Of a stretch of DNA of 64,000 nucleotides, positions 17,605 to 26,614 are shown piece after piece. The stretch comes from Geobacter sp. GTDB lineage: Bacteria; Desulfobacterota; Desulfuromonadia; Geobacterales; DSM-12255. The stretch is from positions 682,001 to 746,000 of the forward strand of contig WKKR01000002.1 in assembly GCA_009684525.1 (NCBI GenBank), written 5' to 3'. How positions within the stretch are numbered: position 1 is the first letter of the stretch; the number at the start of each line of letters is the position of its first letter. The position numbers were made by a program, and so were the translations under genes. The notes under the pieces were generated by a model. It worked only from the letters and a program-made list of their open reading frames with translations. It searched no databases and was not told where the DNA came from.

Positions 17605-20600
17605 ATGCTACGTTTTTTCCTCGACAGGTTCATACAAGCAATTCGGGTCGACGCAATCCCATCGCCCGTTGAGTCGGGAATTCCCTCGCCGTATGCCGGC
17701 ATTGCACGGTTTTTGCCGTACATTGTCCTTTTCCTCTCCCTCTCGCTGACCCTTTGTTTCTGGTTCCTTTACGATTCAAGCCTCAAAGCACGGGAATATG
17801 CATTCTACAAAGACAAGACGCAGGAGATTTCTTCTCATATTCTCCGGAGGATGCGTCGGGATGAGCAGGTGCTGCGGGGAGGTGTCGGCCTCTTCAATGC
17901 AAGTATCGATGTGACGCGTGACGAATGGCGGCGGTATGTGTCATCCCTGAAACTGAGCGAAAACTACCCCGGCATTCAGGGTGTCGGATTCTCCGCATGG
18001 CTGCTCCCGTCGGAAGTAGAGCAGAATGTTCGGCAAATCCGGGCCAAAGGATTCCCCGAATATACCATCCATCCGGCGGGAAACCGCCCGGCCTATACCT
18101 CCATCATCTACCTGGAGCCTTTTGACTGGCGTAACCAGCGTGCATTCGGATACGACATGTTTTCCGAGCCGGTGCGTCGGGCAGCCATGGAGATGGCAAA
18201 GGATAGCGGCGATGCAATCCTGTCAGGGAAGGTGCAACTGATCCAGGAAACGGGCAAAGATATTCAGTATGGAATATTGATGTACCTTCCGGTCTACCGC
18301 CATGGAATCCCAACGGATACGATCGAAAATCGTCGAAAAGCCATCCGGGGCTTTGTCTATTGCCCTATTCGGATACGAGACTTCATGTACGCGACCCTGG
18401 GCAAAATGCCCCACGATATCGCGTTCGAACTCTATGCCTCTGAGACTCCAAACCCGGATTCACTGCTGTTCAGTAGTGTCCAGGCAGAAAAGCTGGTTGT
18501 CCCGGAACCGTTCAAGCCGGATTACCAGAGCGTCGAATCATTTGACGCATACGGAAGAAGATGGGTCTGTGTCTTCAAAGCGCTTCCTCCATTCAGTGCC
18601 AATCTGAATTGGGTCTCATCCGTTGCCGTGCTGATCGGGGGAATCCTCGTAAGCCTTCTCTTGACCCTGATCTCCTTCATGCTCCTCACTTCCCGCAACA
18701 GGGCGTTCGATGCAGCCATAACGATCAGGGAGAGCGAGAATCGCTATCATGCCCTCTTCGATCATTCTCCGGACGGGATCGTGATTGTCGACCCGGAGAC
18801 AACACGGTTTATCGACTTCAACGATCAGGCCTGCCGGCAACTCGGCTATTCCCGCGAAGAATTCGGCTCGCTCCATCTGGTCGAGATAGAATGCTCCGAG
18901 TCGGTGGACGCTGTCAGTGCACACATACAAAGAATCATTCGCGACGGTTCCGACGAATTCGACACAAAACTGGTGACTCGGCAGGGAGATGCCCGGATCA
19001 CCCATGTGAAGGCGCAATTTACCAACATCAGGGGGAAATACGTCTATCACTGCATCTGGAGGGACATCACCAAGGAAAAGAAGGAAGAACAGCTCCTGCA
19101 AGCCCGACTGCATCTGATCGAATTCGGGTACACGAGCAGACTGGACGAACTCCTTACCGAGACTCTCGACAAGGTCGAAGAGCTTACCGGCAGCCAGATC
19201 GGGTTTTACCATTTCCTGCAGGACGATCAGCGGACGCTTACGCTGCATGCCTGGTCCACGCGGACCAGTAAAGATTTCTGCAGGGCTGAAGGAGGTGGAA
19301 GTCATTACGACATCGATAAAGCAGGTGTGTGGGTAGATTGCATACATCAGCGCAAACCCGTCGTGCACAACGATTATGCTGCGCTGCCCCATCGCAAGGG
19401 GATGCCGCCGGGGCATGCCGGTGTGATCCGCGAACTGGTGGTGCCGATCTTCCGCTCCGACAGGATCGTCGGCATACTTGGCATCGGAAACAAGGCAAGC
19501 GATTATACTGAAGAGGATACCGAAATCGTCTCCCGCTTTGCCGATCTCTCGTGGGACATTGCCGAACGGAAACAGGTTCAGGAATCTCTGCTCGAAAGCG
19601 ACAACCGGTTCTCGGCAGCCTTCAACAAGGCGCCGATCATGATTGCCATATACCGGCTCGAAGACGGCACCTGTCTGGACGCAAACCAGCGATTCTTCGA
19701 TGTCACGGAATTCAGCAGGGATGAGGTCGTCGGTACGTCCCCCGCTGGATTGGGGGTGATGAGCGGGACAGACTGGGAGCAGATAAAGGGGCAGATTCTC
19801 CGGGACGGGGAGATAACCGAATTAGAACTGAGCCTGCAGACAAAGTCGGACCGGAAACTCCTCTGCAAATTCTGGGGCGAGATGCTGACGGTCTCCGCAC
19901 AGGCCTGCCTGCTTGCCATTGCAATGGACATAACCGAACACCGAAAAATGGAGCAGCAATATCTGCAGGCGCAGAAGATGGAATCGGTCGGCCGGCTTGC
20001 CGGTGGCGTTGCCCATGACTTCAACAACATGCTGGCGGTCATTCTCGGGCTTACCGAGCTGTCGATGCAGAAACTGCCGAAAGACGATCAGGTCCGGGAG
20101 CACCTGGAGATGATCTCCAAAGCGGCATCCCGTTCGATCGACATAACCAGGCAACTCCTTGCCTTTTCCCGCAAAGGGCTGATCTCTCCCCGGCCGCTCA
20201 AACTAAACAATCTCATTGCAGAAGCGGAAAAAACGCTGTTCCGGCTTATCGGAGAAGATATCAAGCTGGCGTTCAAGCCTGCCCCCGATCTCTGGACGGT
20301 CCATCTCGACCCGTCCCAGGTGGATCAGATCCTCATCAATCTGGCGGTGAATGCCCGCGATGCCATGCCCAATGGCGGCGACCTGATCATAATGACGAGG
20401 AATGCCCATATCGATGCAACCTACTGCCAGTACGTGCTCGATGCCAGGCCGGGAGACTTCGTCCAGGTCTCAGTGAGCGACAACGGCATGGGTATGGAGA
20501 AAGAGACCCTCGATCATATCTTCGAGCCGTTCTTTACCACAAAAGAAGTCGGCAAAGGGACGGGGCTCGGGCTTTCGACGGTCTATGGCATCGTCACCCA

Positions 20601-21102
20601 GAATGGCGGGTTCATCAAGGTCTATAGCGAACTGCGGCAAGGGACGACCTTTAATCTGTATTTCCCCCGAATGCCGGAAGAGGCGGCTCCCGAGACCGTG
20701 CCGCCACGTACGCTCCCCTCAGGTTCGGGAAGGGTTCTGGTTGTCGAGGACGACTATCTGATGAGCTGCACGACTTCGCTGATCCTGCAGCAGATGGGCT
20801 ATCAGGTTCTCATTGCCGAATCGCCCCAAAAAGCGATCTCGCTGTGCGAAAACAAGGACACCCTTATCGATATCATTTTGACCGATGTCATCATGCCCGA
20901 GATGAATGGCAAGGAGATGATGGAGCGGATTTCTTCCATCAGGCCCGGCATCAAGGTGTTGTTCATGTCCGGCTACACTGCGGATGTCGTGGCACAGCGA
21001 GGCGTGGTAGCGGAGGGCATGCACTTCATCCAGAAGCCGTTCGACATGAATACCCTCTACAACAAGCTCACTATCGCCCTCGGAGAATCCGGCGAAACCT
21101 GA
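17605..21102 (+). CDS. Membrane hybrid histidine kinase (CHASE-PAS-GAF-PAS-HisKA-HATPase-REC)
   Basis: A 1165-aa sensor kinase. A first membrane segment lies near residues 33-58, followed by a CHASE-type extracytoplasmic domain (about 65-300, with GVGLFNASIDVTRDEW) and a second membrane segment near 335-360. Then come PAS (about 377-490), GAF (about 505-660) and PAS (about 665-780) domains. The H box GGVAHDFNNML places the phospho-His near residue 804. N and G boxes of the ATPase follow (LAVNARDAM, GKGTGLGLSTV). A C-terminal receiver has acceptor Asp near 1094 in ILTDVIMPEMNGKEM. A GTG at 17602 is an alternative start. The gene stands alone; the output partner is not visible, so the signal and target are unknown. 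Confidence 0.92.
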   Translation: MLRFFLDRFIQAIRVDAIPSPVESGIPSPYAGIARFLPYIVLFLSLSLTLCFWFLYDSSLKAREYAFYKDKTQEISSHILRRMRRDEQVLRGGVGLFNASIDVTRDEWRRYVSSLKLSENYPGIQGVGFSAWLLPSEVEQNVRQIRAKGFPEYTIHPAGNRPAYTSIIYLEPFDWRNQRAFGYDMFSEPVRRAAMEMAKDSGDAILSGKVQLIQETGKDIQYGILMYLPVYRHGIPTDTIENRRKAIRGFVYCPIRIRDFMYATLGKMPHDIAFELYASETPNPDSLLFSSVQAEKLVVPEPFKPDYQSVESFDAYGRRWVCVFKALPPFSANLNWVSSVAVLIGGILVSLLLTLISFMLLTSRNRAFDAAITIRESENRYHALFDHSPDGIVIVDPETTRFIDFNDQACRQLGYSREEFGSLHLVEIECSESVDAVSAHIQRIIRDGSDEFDTKLVTRQGDARITHVKAQFTNIRGKYVYHCIWRDITKEKKEEQLLQARLHLIEFGYTSRLDELLTETLDKVEELTGSQIGFYHFLQDDQRTLTLHAWSTRTSKDFCRAEGGGSHYDIDKAGVWVDCIHQRKPVVHNDYAALPHRKGMPPGHAGVIRELVVPIFRSDRIVGILGIGNKASDYTEEDTEIVSRFADLSWDIAERKQVQESLLESDNRFSAAFNKAPIMIAIYRLEDGTCLDANQRFFDVTEFSRDEVVGTSPAGLGVMSGTDWEQIKGQILRDGEITELELSLQTKSDRKLLCKFWGEMLTVSAQACLLAIAMDITEHRKMEQQYLQAQKMESVGRLAGGVAHDFNNMLAVILGLTELSMQKLPKDDQVREHLEMISKAASRSIDITRQLLAFSRKGLISPRPLKLNNLIAEAEKTLFRLIGEDIKLAFKPAPDLWTVHLDPSQVDQILINLAVNARDAMPNGGDLIIMTRNAHIDATYCQYVLDARPGDFVQVSVSDNGMGMEKETLDHIFEPFFTTKEVGKGTGLGLSTVYGIVTQNGGFIKVYSELRQGTTFNLYFPRMPEEAAPETVPPRTLPSGSGRVLVVEDDYLMSCTTSLILQQMGYQVLIAESPQKAISLCENKDTLIDIILTDVIMPEMNGKEMMERISSIRPGIKVLFMSGYTADVVAQRGVVAEGMHFIQKPFDMNTLYNKLTIALGESGET

Positions 21103-21254
21103 CGGAATCTGCCGGCCGGCTATCTCACATCTCGTCATTTCCCGCTTCCGATATGCTCATGAATAACGGTATGACAGTAAACGTGTGTGCCGTTTTGTAT
21201 CATTTCGCGGAAGGTGACTGACACAACCGGACATGATGACAGGCACTTTTACGG

Positions 21255-21345
21255 GGTGTATGGGAATTTTTCTGTGTAAATAACCTGTGCTCAGGGATTT
21301 TTCGGTTGCCAATCGGCGGGAGGTGGTGTAGTACCGCCGTATTAC
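21255..21345 (+). promoter_or_regulatory. Copy B of the three-copy promoter-like element
   Basis: CTGTGTAAA (21272), GGTTGCCAAT (21304) and GTGGTGTAGTA (21323) occur with exactly the spacing seen at 7562-7623. TTGCCA and TAGTAC are 17 bases apart. The element lies about 100 bases before the small gene at 21440, in a 337-base gap where nothing else is recognised. The TTTACAC half of the palindrome seen in copy A is missing here. Confidence 0.55.
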
Positions 21346-21439
21346 AGCTCAGAAAGTCGCGTTTCAATGTCCATACGCCCGTGCAAAACGGACGATCTCA
21401 ATCGTATCAGCACGAGTCTGGCGGTAAAAGGAGGTAATT

Positions 21440-21718
21440 ATGAATCTATTTGCTCGTCTTCGCTCGGAAACGCTTCGAGCTGTGGAAGAAAACGAGTTGC
21501 CGGATCATCTTGCCGTGCGGTTGCTTGCTCTGGCCGATTTACCTGACTGTTCCCATGATGCCGACGATGAAATTTTGCGGCTTATAGAGATGCTTCCGTT
21601 GTACGACACCTATGCCCAATGCGGATATGTCGGGATGGGTGTGAGCAATTGCATTATCGAGGCGGCAATCCGGCGGCTTGAGGAGAAGCATGGGGGCCGG
21701 GCGGGGGCTGCGAGCTGA
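21440..21718 (+). CDS. Small orphan protein, 92 aa
   Basis: A strong RBS (AAAAGGAGG, 5 bases before the ATG) supports expression. The product is soluble and acidic, MNLFARLRSETLRAVEEN onward, with two Cys in DLPDC and NCII and a GYVGMGVSN segment. I do not recognise it. Its codon use is like the surrounding genes. It stands alone between the hybrid kinase and the DUF4197 gene, behind copy B of the promoter-like element, so it is probably transcribed from that site. Confidence 0.6.
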   Translation: MNLFARLRSETLRAVEENELPDHLAVRLLALADLPDCSHDADDEILRLIEMLPLYDTYAQCGYVGMGVSNCIIEAAIRRLEEKHGGRAGAAS

Positions 21719-21802
21719 TTTCCCCTGCCTGCTTGCAGATCCGCTAAAATAGACCACACTTGTCATGGAGCAGGTATTCCGCTTTGCACAAGGAGGTTTC
21801 CC

Positions 21803-22537
21803 ATGAAACGCACACTCTGCCTCGCTGCAGCAATATTCCTCGCTCTGCTCTCCCCCTGCCAGGCCGGGTTCCTGAGCGATTTTGCCGACAGGATCTTTTC
21901 GCCGGCCCAGCCGCAGGTGTCACTCGATAACACAACCATCGTCAAGGGGCTCAAGGAGGCCCTGGCCACCGGCACCGAACGGGCAGTGGCCGAGGTCGCC
22001 AGGCCTGACGGCTATTTCGGTAACGAGATGATCAAGATCCTTCTTCCGGACAAGGTACAAAAGGCGGCAGATCTCCTCGGAACGCTCGGCTACCGGCAGC
22101 AGGTCGACACGGTGGTGCTGACCATGAACCGGGCCGCGGAGAAGGCGGCGCCGCAGGCAGCCCGCTTCTTCGGCGATGCCATTCGACAGATGTCGGTCGA
22201 GGATGCCAAGGGGATACTCAGCGGAGGGGATACGGCGGCAACCGACTACTTCGACAGGAAGACCCGCGCGCAGCTCTTTGCTGCCTTCAAGCCGACGGTT
22301 GTCAAGAGCATGGACCAGGTCGGGACGGCCCGCGCCTACAAGGAGATGCTCGGCACGTACGATGTGACGCCCTTTGCCGCCCTGGCGGGCGTGCCTTCCC
22401 TCGACCTGGACGATTACGTGACCAACAAGGCGTTGGACGGCCTGTTCAAGATGGTTGCCGCAGAGGAAAAGAAGATCCGGACCAACCCGGCTGCCCGTAC
22501 CACCGATCTCCTGCGCACGGTTTTCGGGGGGAAGTGA
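21803..22537 (+). CDS. DUF4197 secreted protein
   Basis: A 244-aa protein with a signal peptide ([21 protein letters not shown], cleavage after QAG or nearby). The mature part matches the DUF4197 pattern: [30 protein letters not shown], and the late segment ARAYKEML followed by [25 protein letters not shown]. The family is periplasmic or outer-membrane associated with no proven function. AAGGAGG lies 7 bases upstream. It converges with the minus-strand nrf operon, only 52 bases apart. Confidence 0.85.
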   Translation: MKRTLCLAAAIFLALLSPCQAGFLSDFADRIFSPAQPQVSLDNTTIVKGLKEALATGTERAVAEVARPDGYFGNEMIKILLPDKVQKAADLLGTLGYRQQVDTVVLTMNRAAEKAAPQAARFFGDAIRQMSVEDAKGILSGGDTAATDYFDRKTRAQLFAAFKPTVVKSMDQVGTARAYKEMLGTYDVTPFAALAGVPSLDLDDYVTNKALDGLFKMVAAEEKKIRTNPAARTTDLLRTVFGGK

Positions 22538-22589
22538 GCCGAAAGCCTTATCCCCGGGGCTCGCGCAGCGACCGGCATGATCTCCCCGG

Positions 22590-23291
22590 TCATTTCGATT
22601 TCGAACCGTTCGTCCCGGTCACCATGGCCGTGACCACGGCCTGGATCTCTCCGGGCTCGATCTTGGCCCGCTGCAGGAGCGCCCCCCAACTCGTCTTTCC
22701 CCCCTTGACCTCACGATAGAGCTGGATTGCCGGCTGCCGGGTCTTTGCGGCAATAACTGCGGCAATGACCAACTCCTGGTTGCCGGCGCCGGCCTTGCGC
22801 AGTGCTGCCAGTTCCGCCTCGTTGTGGAAGCGGAAGCGGAGCAGCAGTTCGTCGACCACCGCCATGGCCAGGCGTTCATCGGTCGTGGTGGTCTTCAGCG
22901 CCGCTGCAACCCTGTCTTTGCGCGACGTGGAGATGGGCAGAGGGAGCGCCACCTGACGCCACGAGCCCTTGGATTTGCGCTCCTGCAGCAGGGCATCCGG
23001 ATCTGCCCCGGACCTGGTCGCCAGCCAGTAGGCGACCCAGAGGTCATCGCCGGAGACCCCTTTCTGCTTTTCGACCACGATGGCCCGTTTCTCGACGCCA
23101 AACGCGGCGGCGAAAAAGGAGTTCTGGGTCGTGGCCAGGAAATAGGGGTCGGCCACCGTGGGGTGGGCCGGGTCGAAGGAGCGGTCGGTGAAGCAGTGGC
23201 AGGTAATGGCGGGTATGGCCAGTGCCGGGAGCGGGAGCATGAGGAGCATGGTACAGGCGATCCGGCAACTTCTGCAGGCGATGCGACGCAT
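22590..23291 (-). CDS. Secreted protein of unknown function, last gene of the nrf operon
   Basis: A 233-aa product with a hydrophobic N-terminal segment (CTMLLMLPLPALAIPAI), so exported. The mature part has a CHC motif soon after (AITCHCF) and is otherwise helical and basic, with no family I know. AAAGGA precedes the ATG. It lies 18 bases after the HPP gene and on the same strand as nrfHA, so it is probably co-transcribed. A helper role in nitrite reduction is possible only from context. Confidence 0.6.
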   Translation of the reverse strand: MRRIACRSCRIACTMLLMLPLPALAIPAITCHCFTDRSFDPAHPTVADPYFLATTQNSFFAAAFGVEKRAIVVEKQKGVSGDDLWVAYWLATRSGADPDALLQERKSKGSWRQVALPLPISTSRKDRVAAALKTTTTDERLAMAVVDELLLRFRFHNEAELAALRKAGAGNQELVIAAVIAAKTRQPAIQLYREVKGGKTSWGALLQRAKIEPGEIQAVVTAMVTGTNGSKSK

Positions 23292-23309
23292 AATGGTCCT
23301 TTCTTCGGG

Positions 23310-23876
23310 TTACAGCCAGTGTTTGGGGTAGGAGCGGTGATATACCACATTGTTCGTGAAGATCGCCATGGCCAACAGAACCAGGGTCCCTGCCAGTACC
23401 GGCAGCAGGATGAATGCCGGACCAACCGCTCCCTGCACCCCGATCAGGGCGGTGGCGCCACCAGGGGGGTGGGTGGTGTGGGAGAGGTTCATGGCAAAGA
23501 TGGCCAACCCTACGCCAATAGCCATGGAGAGCGGCGTGGAGCCGAGGAGGGCGACCACTGCCACTGCCACCGCGGCAGAGACGAGATGCCCCCCCACCAG
23601 GTTGCGCGGTTGGGCCAGCGGCGAGTCGGTGGCACCGAAAAGGAGTACCGCCGACGCGCCGAAGGAGCCGATCAGCAGGGGATGGCCGACCAGAACCGTT
23701 ATCTCGCCGATGGCCAGGATACCCAGCGTGGCGCTGAGGAAGCTCCAGACGGCATAACGCAGCGTCATGGCCGGCCGTGCCCCCCGGATCGGGGCCTTGC
23801 AGCCCCGGTGCAACCGGGCCAGCCTTCTTTTGATCGCTATGTTTCTCTGCCAGAGTATGGAGAGGCGTCTTTTCAT
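23310..23876 (-). CDS. HPP family membrane protein
   Basis: A 188-aa integral membrane protein of the HPP family: the diagnostic HTTHPPGGATAL motif is present, with four or five hydrophobic segments. The start MKRRLSILWQ at 23876 is chosen over a longer open frame that runs into the preceding gene. HPP proteins of plant chloroplasts and cyanobacteria have been reported to transport nitrite. Here the gene sits in the operon of the nitrite reductase nrfHA, so a role in nitrite movement is an attractive inference, though NrfA itself is periplasmic. Confidence 0.85.
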   Translation of the reverse strand: MKRRLSILWQRNIAIKRRLARLHRGCKAPIRGARPAMTLRYAVWSFLSATLGILAIGEITVLVGHPLLIGSFGASAVLLFGATDSPLAQPRNLVGGHLVSAAVAVAVVALLGSTPLSMAIGVGLAIFAMNLSHTTHPPGGATALIGVQGAVGPAFILLPVLAGTLVLLAMAIFTNNVVYHRSYPKHWL

Positions 23877-23899
23877 GTCATTTCCGGCTCCGGTCCGGC

Positions 23900-24904
23900 T
23901 CAATGGCTCAGGTATGGCATGAGCGGCAAGAGCCGCTGGTAATCGGCATAACCCAAGGAGCTGTGCCAGTGTCCGCCGATCATCCCGGCACCGATCACCG
24001 CTATGAAGATGGCCACGGCCACTGCCGGATAGACCCAGACCGGGAGCGGCCGCGCCAGGAATGCAGGCCGCATGGCGAGCACGTCCCTTTCCGGGCAGTT
24101 TGCCACACAGGTGAGGCATCCCGTGCACTCCGGCGAAGTAACCGTGGGGCGGGAATGTATCGCGAGCCCAGATGGGCAGGCAGCGGTGCAGCGCTGGCAC
24201 CGGGTGCAGCCGGTCGCGTCACGCCGGATCCTGAACGGGCTCAAGACGCTTGCCAGCCCCAGCAGAGCGCCATAGGGGCAGAGATAGCGGCACCAGAAAT
24301 TTCTGACCAGGAGCGACATGACGGTCAGGACTGTTAGGACCGCCATCGTGGTCACGGACATGCGGGTGAAGAAGTGGAGCATCTTGACGTCGCTGACCGC
24401 CCAGTAGGGCGCATCCAGGAAGCCACCCAGCGCTTCTGCCGGCATGTCCAGCAGGATGAATTTGATGAATAGCAGAAGCAGCAGGTACTTGATGCTTCTC
24501 AGAAACAGGTCGGGCCAGCGCCAGACGCGGAAGTTCCGCCCGAACAGGCGATTGCCCAGCCTGTGCGCAGCATCGGAAAGGGTGCCGACCGGGCAGAGCC
24601 AGGAACAGAACGATTTCCCGGCAAGCAGGCTCATGAGCAGGATTGCCAGGAAGATGACCAGCGCCGCGGGATGGACCGGGTGGATTTCTCCGGAAACCAG
24701 CCAGTATTTGAAGCTGGTCAGGGCTCCGATGGGGAGGAACCCCTCCACGCCCGGTGGCCGGGAGACCGGTGGAGCGGCTGCGCCGCTTTCGGCGGCATGG
24801 ACGAACAGGGCGAAACGGATGCCGATGCCGACCACCCAGGCCAAAAAGCACCACTGCACCAGGGTGCGTATGGTGATTATCGATTTTCTCGAAAGCTCGC
24901 CCAT
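23900..24904 (-). CDS. NapH-like 4Fe-4S polyferredoxin membrane protein
   Basis: A 334-aa membrane protein with about five transmembrane segments. Two CxxxCP motifs face the membrane domain (FCSWLCPVG and WCRYLCPYG). They are followed by two bacterial-type 4Fe-4S clusters (CTRCQRCTAACP and CTGCLTCVANCP). This is the NapH/CcoG/YccM architecture that moves electrons between quinol and periplasmic or cytoplasmic partners. It directly follows nrfA with a hairpin between them, suggesting a role in electron supply to, or maturation of, the nitrite reductase. Confidence 0.88.
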   Translation of the reverse strand: MGELSRKSIITIRTLVQWCFLAWVVGIGIRFALFVHAAESGAAAPPVSRPPGVEGFLPIGALTSFKYWLVSGEIHPVHPAALVIFLAILLMSLLAGKSFCSWLCPVGTLSDAAHRLGNRLFGRNFRVWRWPDLFLRSIKYLLLLLFIKFILLDMPAEALGGFLDAPYWAVSDVKMLHFFTRMSVTTMAVLTVLTVMSLLVRNFWCRYLCPYGALLGLASVLSPFRIRRDATGCTRCQRCTAACPSGLAIHSRPTVTSPECTGCLTCVANCPERDVLAMRPAFLARPLPVWVYPAVAVAIFIAVIGAGMIGGHWHSSLGYADYQRLLPLMPYLSH

Positions 24905-24929
24905 GTGATAGGCTCCTGCGTGTTGTTGC

Positions 24930-24950
24930 GGGGCAGGTTGGCCCTGCCCC
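24930..24950 (-). terminator. Intercistronic hairpin between nrfA and the 4Fe-4S gene
   Basis: GGGGCAGG and CCTGCCCC form an 8-bp perfect stem with a 5-base loop in the 57-base gap. There is no T-run, so it is more likely an mRNA-stabilising or partial-attenuation hairpin than a full terminator. Confidence 0.45.
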
Positions 24951-24961
24951 TGGATAGAGGC

Positions 24962-26410
24962 CTACTTCCCGGCAAAGGGGTCTTTGATCTCATGCTGCGG
25001 CTTGAACATGAGCTTTTTCACCCCCCGGTTGTTCACGTATTTGGCCAGTTCAAGGTCGATCTTGACCGGGACCGTTACCCCGGCCTTGGTCAGGGCCTGG
25101 CGCAGCAAGCCTTCGGCCTTGCCCGCCTGGTTGCCGGCATCGCCCAGGATGCGGAGTGCTTCGCTGGGGTTATGGAACCCGGTGGAGTTCTCGGCACCGA
25201 TGAACACTACCCGGTAGAACGCCTCTTCGTAGTGGTCCCGTGCCTGGGCATAGAGACCCTGGTCGATCTGCCTGCCTGCCGCCTGGGCCTTGTTGGCCAT
25301 CTCGAACAGCTTGGCTACGGTCGCCGTGGCGTAGCCGGAGCGGATGAACTGGGACATGGTCCGGTCCTGGATGGCGAAGATCTGGTTGCGCAGCCATTCC
25401 GGCGATTCGGTGTGGCACTGCTGGCAGGCCTTCAGGTCGTTTTTCAGCGGGCTCATGATCCGGTGGTCGGATACCTTCCTGCTCCCCACCTTGGTGTAGG
25501 GCATGTGGCAATCGGAGCAGGCGACGCCCGCCTGCCAATGCACGCTGTTATTGGAGAAGAGTTCGAATTCCGGGTGGCGGATGAAGGCCAGCTTGAAACC
25601 GGTGACGCTCTGGGTCCATTCGCCGCTGGGCGGGTTGTTGCGGAGCTTTTTGATGATGTCCTCGATGGTGATGTGCCCCCACGTGCTCCCCTCCCACGGG
25701 AAGAAGACATCAGTTGAGTGCATGGCGGCATCCTTGGGAATGCTGTAGGTGACGTGGCACTGGGCGCAGACCAGGCTCCGCTTATCCTGCTGGGTCATTT
25801 TCGCCTCATTGACGCCGAGCATCTGCAGAGCTTTGCCAAGGGTGAACCCGCGGGAGATTTTCAGGGACATGTCCTGGTTGTTGTGACAATCGATGCAGGC
25901 CACGCCGAGCGTCTGGTGCTCTTTCGGAATCTTGGCCAGCACCTCCTTGTAGGGCGCGGAGAAATATTCCTTCCCCATCTGCCTCTGCAGGATCGGGGCA
26001 TAGGGTGTCTTGCAGGTCAGACAGGAGCCGCCTGCCTTGATCCGCCCAGGATCTACCTCCAACTGGTCCTCGATCATATGGAGATGTCCCCGCGGCTCCC
26101 TGTATTCTATGCCAAAGCCCCAACCATTGTAGAGCAGCGCCAGGAACGGATACTCGTCAAGCTTGTCGGGACGCTCTTCCCCTTGGTCGTAACCGCGTTT
26201 GTATTTGCTTTTTCCCGCCGGGGTCGGCTCCCCCGTCTTTTTCCAGAGTTCATACTCCACCGGGTAGACCTTTCCCCATTGCGCCGGATCGATCGTCCCG
26301 TCAGGGATCTCCCCGGCCCGCACCGGCTCCGTTCGTTTCGGGGCGCAACCTGCACCGGCCGTCATCACCGCCATCAGCGCCAGCAGGGCGCAACCTCTTG
26401 AGATATTCAT
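24962..26410 (-). CDS. nrfA: Ammonia-forming cytochrome c nitrite reductase NrfA
   Basis: Periplasmic penta-haem enzyme that reduces nitrite to ammonium with six electrons. The 482-aa product has all five haem motifs: the catalytic lysine-ligated CLTCK at 130-134, then CIDCH 172-176, CAQCH 215-219, CSDCH 298-302 and CQQCH 329-333. The N-terminus is a hydrophobic export signal ending in AGAGC, compatible with a lipoprotein. Geobacter lovleyi NrfA is described as calcium-independent; whether this one is cannot be judged by eye. AGGAGAAAGG precedes the ATG. It lies downstream of nrfH on the minus strand, with a 170-bp repeat between them. Confidence 0.96.
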   Translation of the reverse strand: MNISRGCALLALMAVMTAGAGCAPKRTEPVRAGEIPDGTIDPAQWGKVYPVEYELWKKTGEPTPAGKSKYKRGYDQGEERPDKLDEYPFLALLYNGWGFGIEYREPRGHLHMIEDQLEVDPGRIKAGGSCLTCKTPYAPILQRQMGKEYFSAPYKEVLAKIPKEHQTLGVACIDCHNNQDMSLKISRGFTLGKALQMLGVNEAKMTQQDKRSLVCAQCHVTYSIPKDAAMHSTDVFFPWEGSTWGHITIEDIIKKLRNNPPSGEWTQSVTGFKLAFIRHPEFELFSNNSVHWQAGVACSDCHMPYTKVGSRKVSDHRIMSPLKNDLKACQQCHTESPEWLRNQIFAIQDRTMSQFIRSGYATATVAKLFEMANKAQAAGRQIDQGLYAQARDHYEEAFYRVVFIGAENSTGFHNPSEALRILGDAGNQAGKAEGLLRQALTKAGVTVPVKIDLELAKYVNNRGVKKLMFKPQHEIKDPFAGK

Positions 26411-26444
26411 ACCTTTCTCCTCTCCTTGTCAGCTATCTGTTTCC

Positions 26445-26614
26445 GTCCGGAAAGGGTTCTTTTCCGCCCTGGCGGCGTCAATCCGCGGGATTCCTTGTGC
26501 GGCGTAGCGCTGCTACGCCTCCGCGTAATCCCTTGATTTCCTTGCCAAGACGAAAAATCCCTCCTTTCCGATCCGGAAACCGAAAGTTTTTCATTCGGAG
26601 TTTCCGGATGGAAA
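26445..26614. repeat. 170-bp dispersed repeat R1 between nrfH and nrfA
   Basis: The element begins GTCCGGAAAGGGTTC and ends in a palindrome GTTTTTCATTCGG...CCGGATGGAAAC that touches the nrfH stop codon. The core GGCGTAGC-GCT-GCTACGCC is nested in GGGATT/AATCCC arms. A second copy in the opposite orientation lies at 46741-46912, with long near-identical stretches. It is inside the nrf operon and will be transcribed. Confidence 0.85.

Noticed and set aside
23877-24200. N-terminal extension of the HPP protein to 296 aa
   Set aside because: The extra frame lies inside the 4Fe-4S gene in another frame; the ATG at 23876 gives a normal HPP length.
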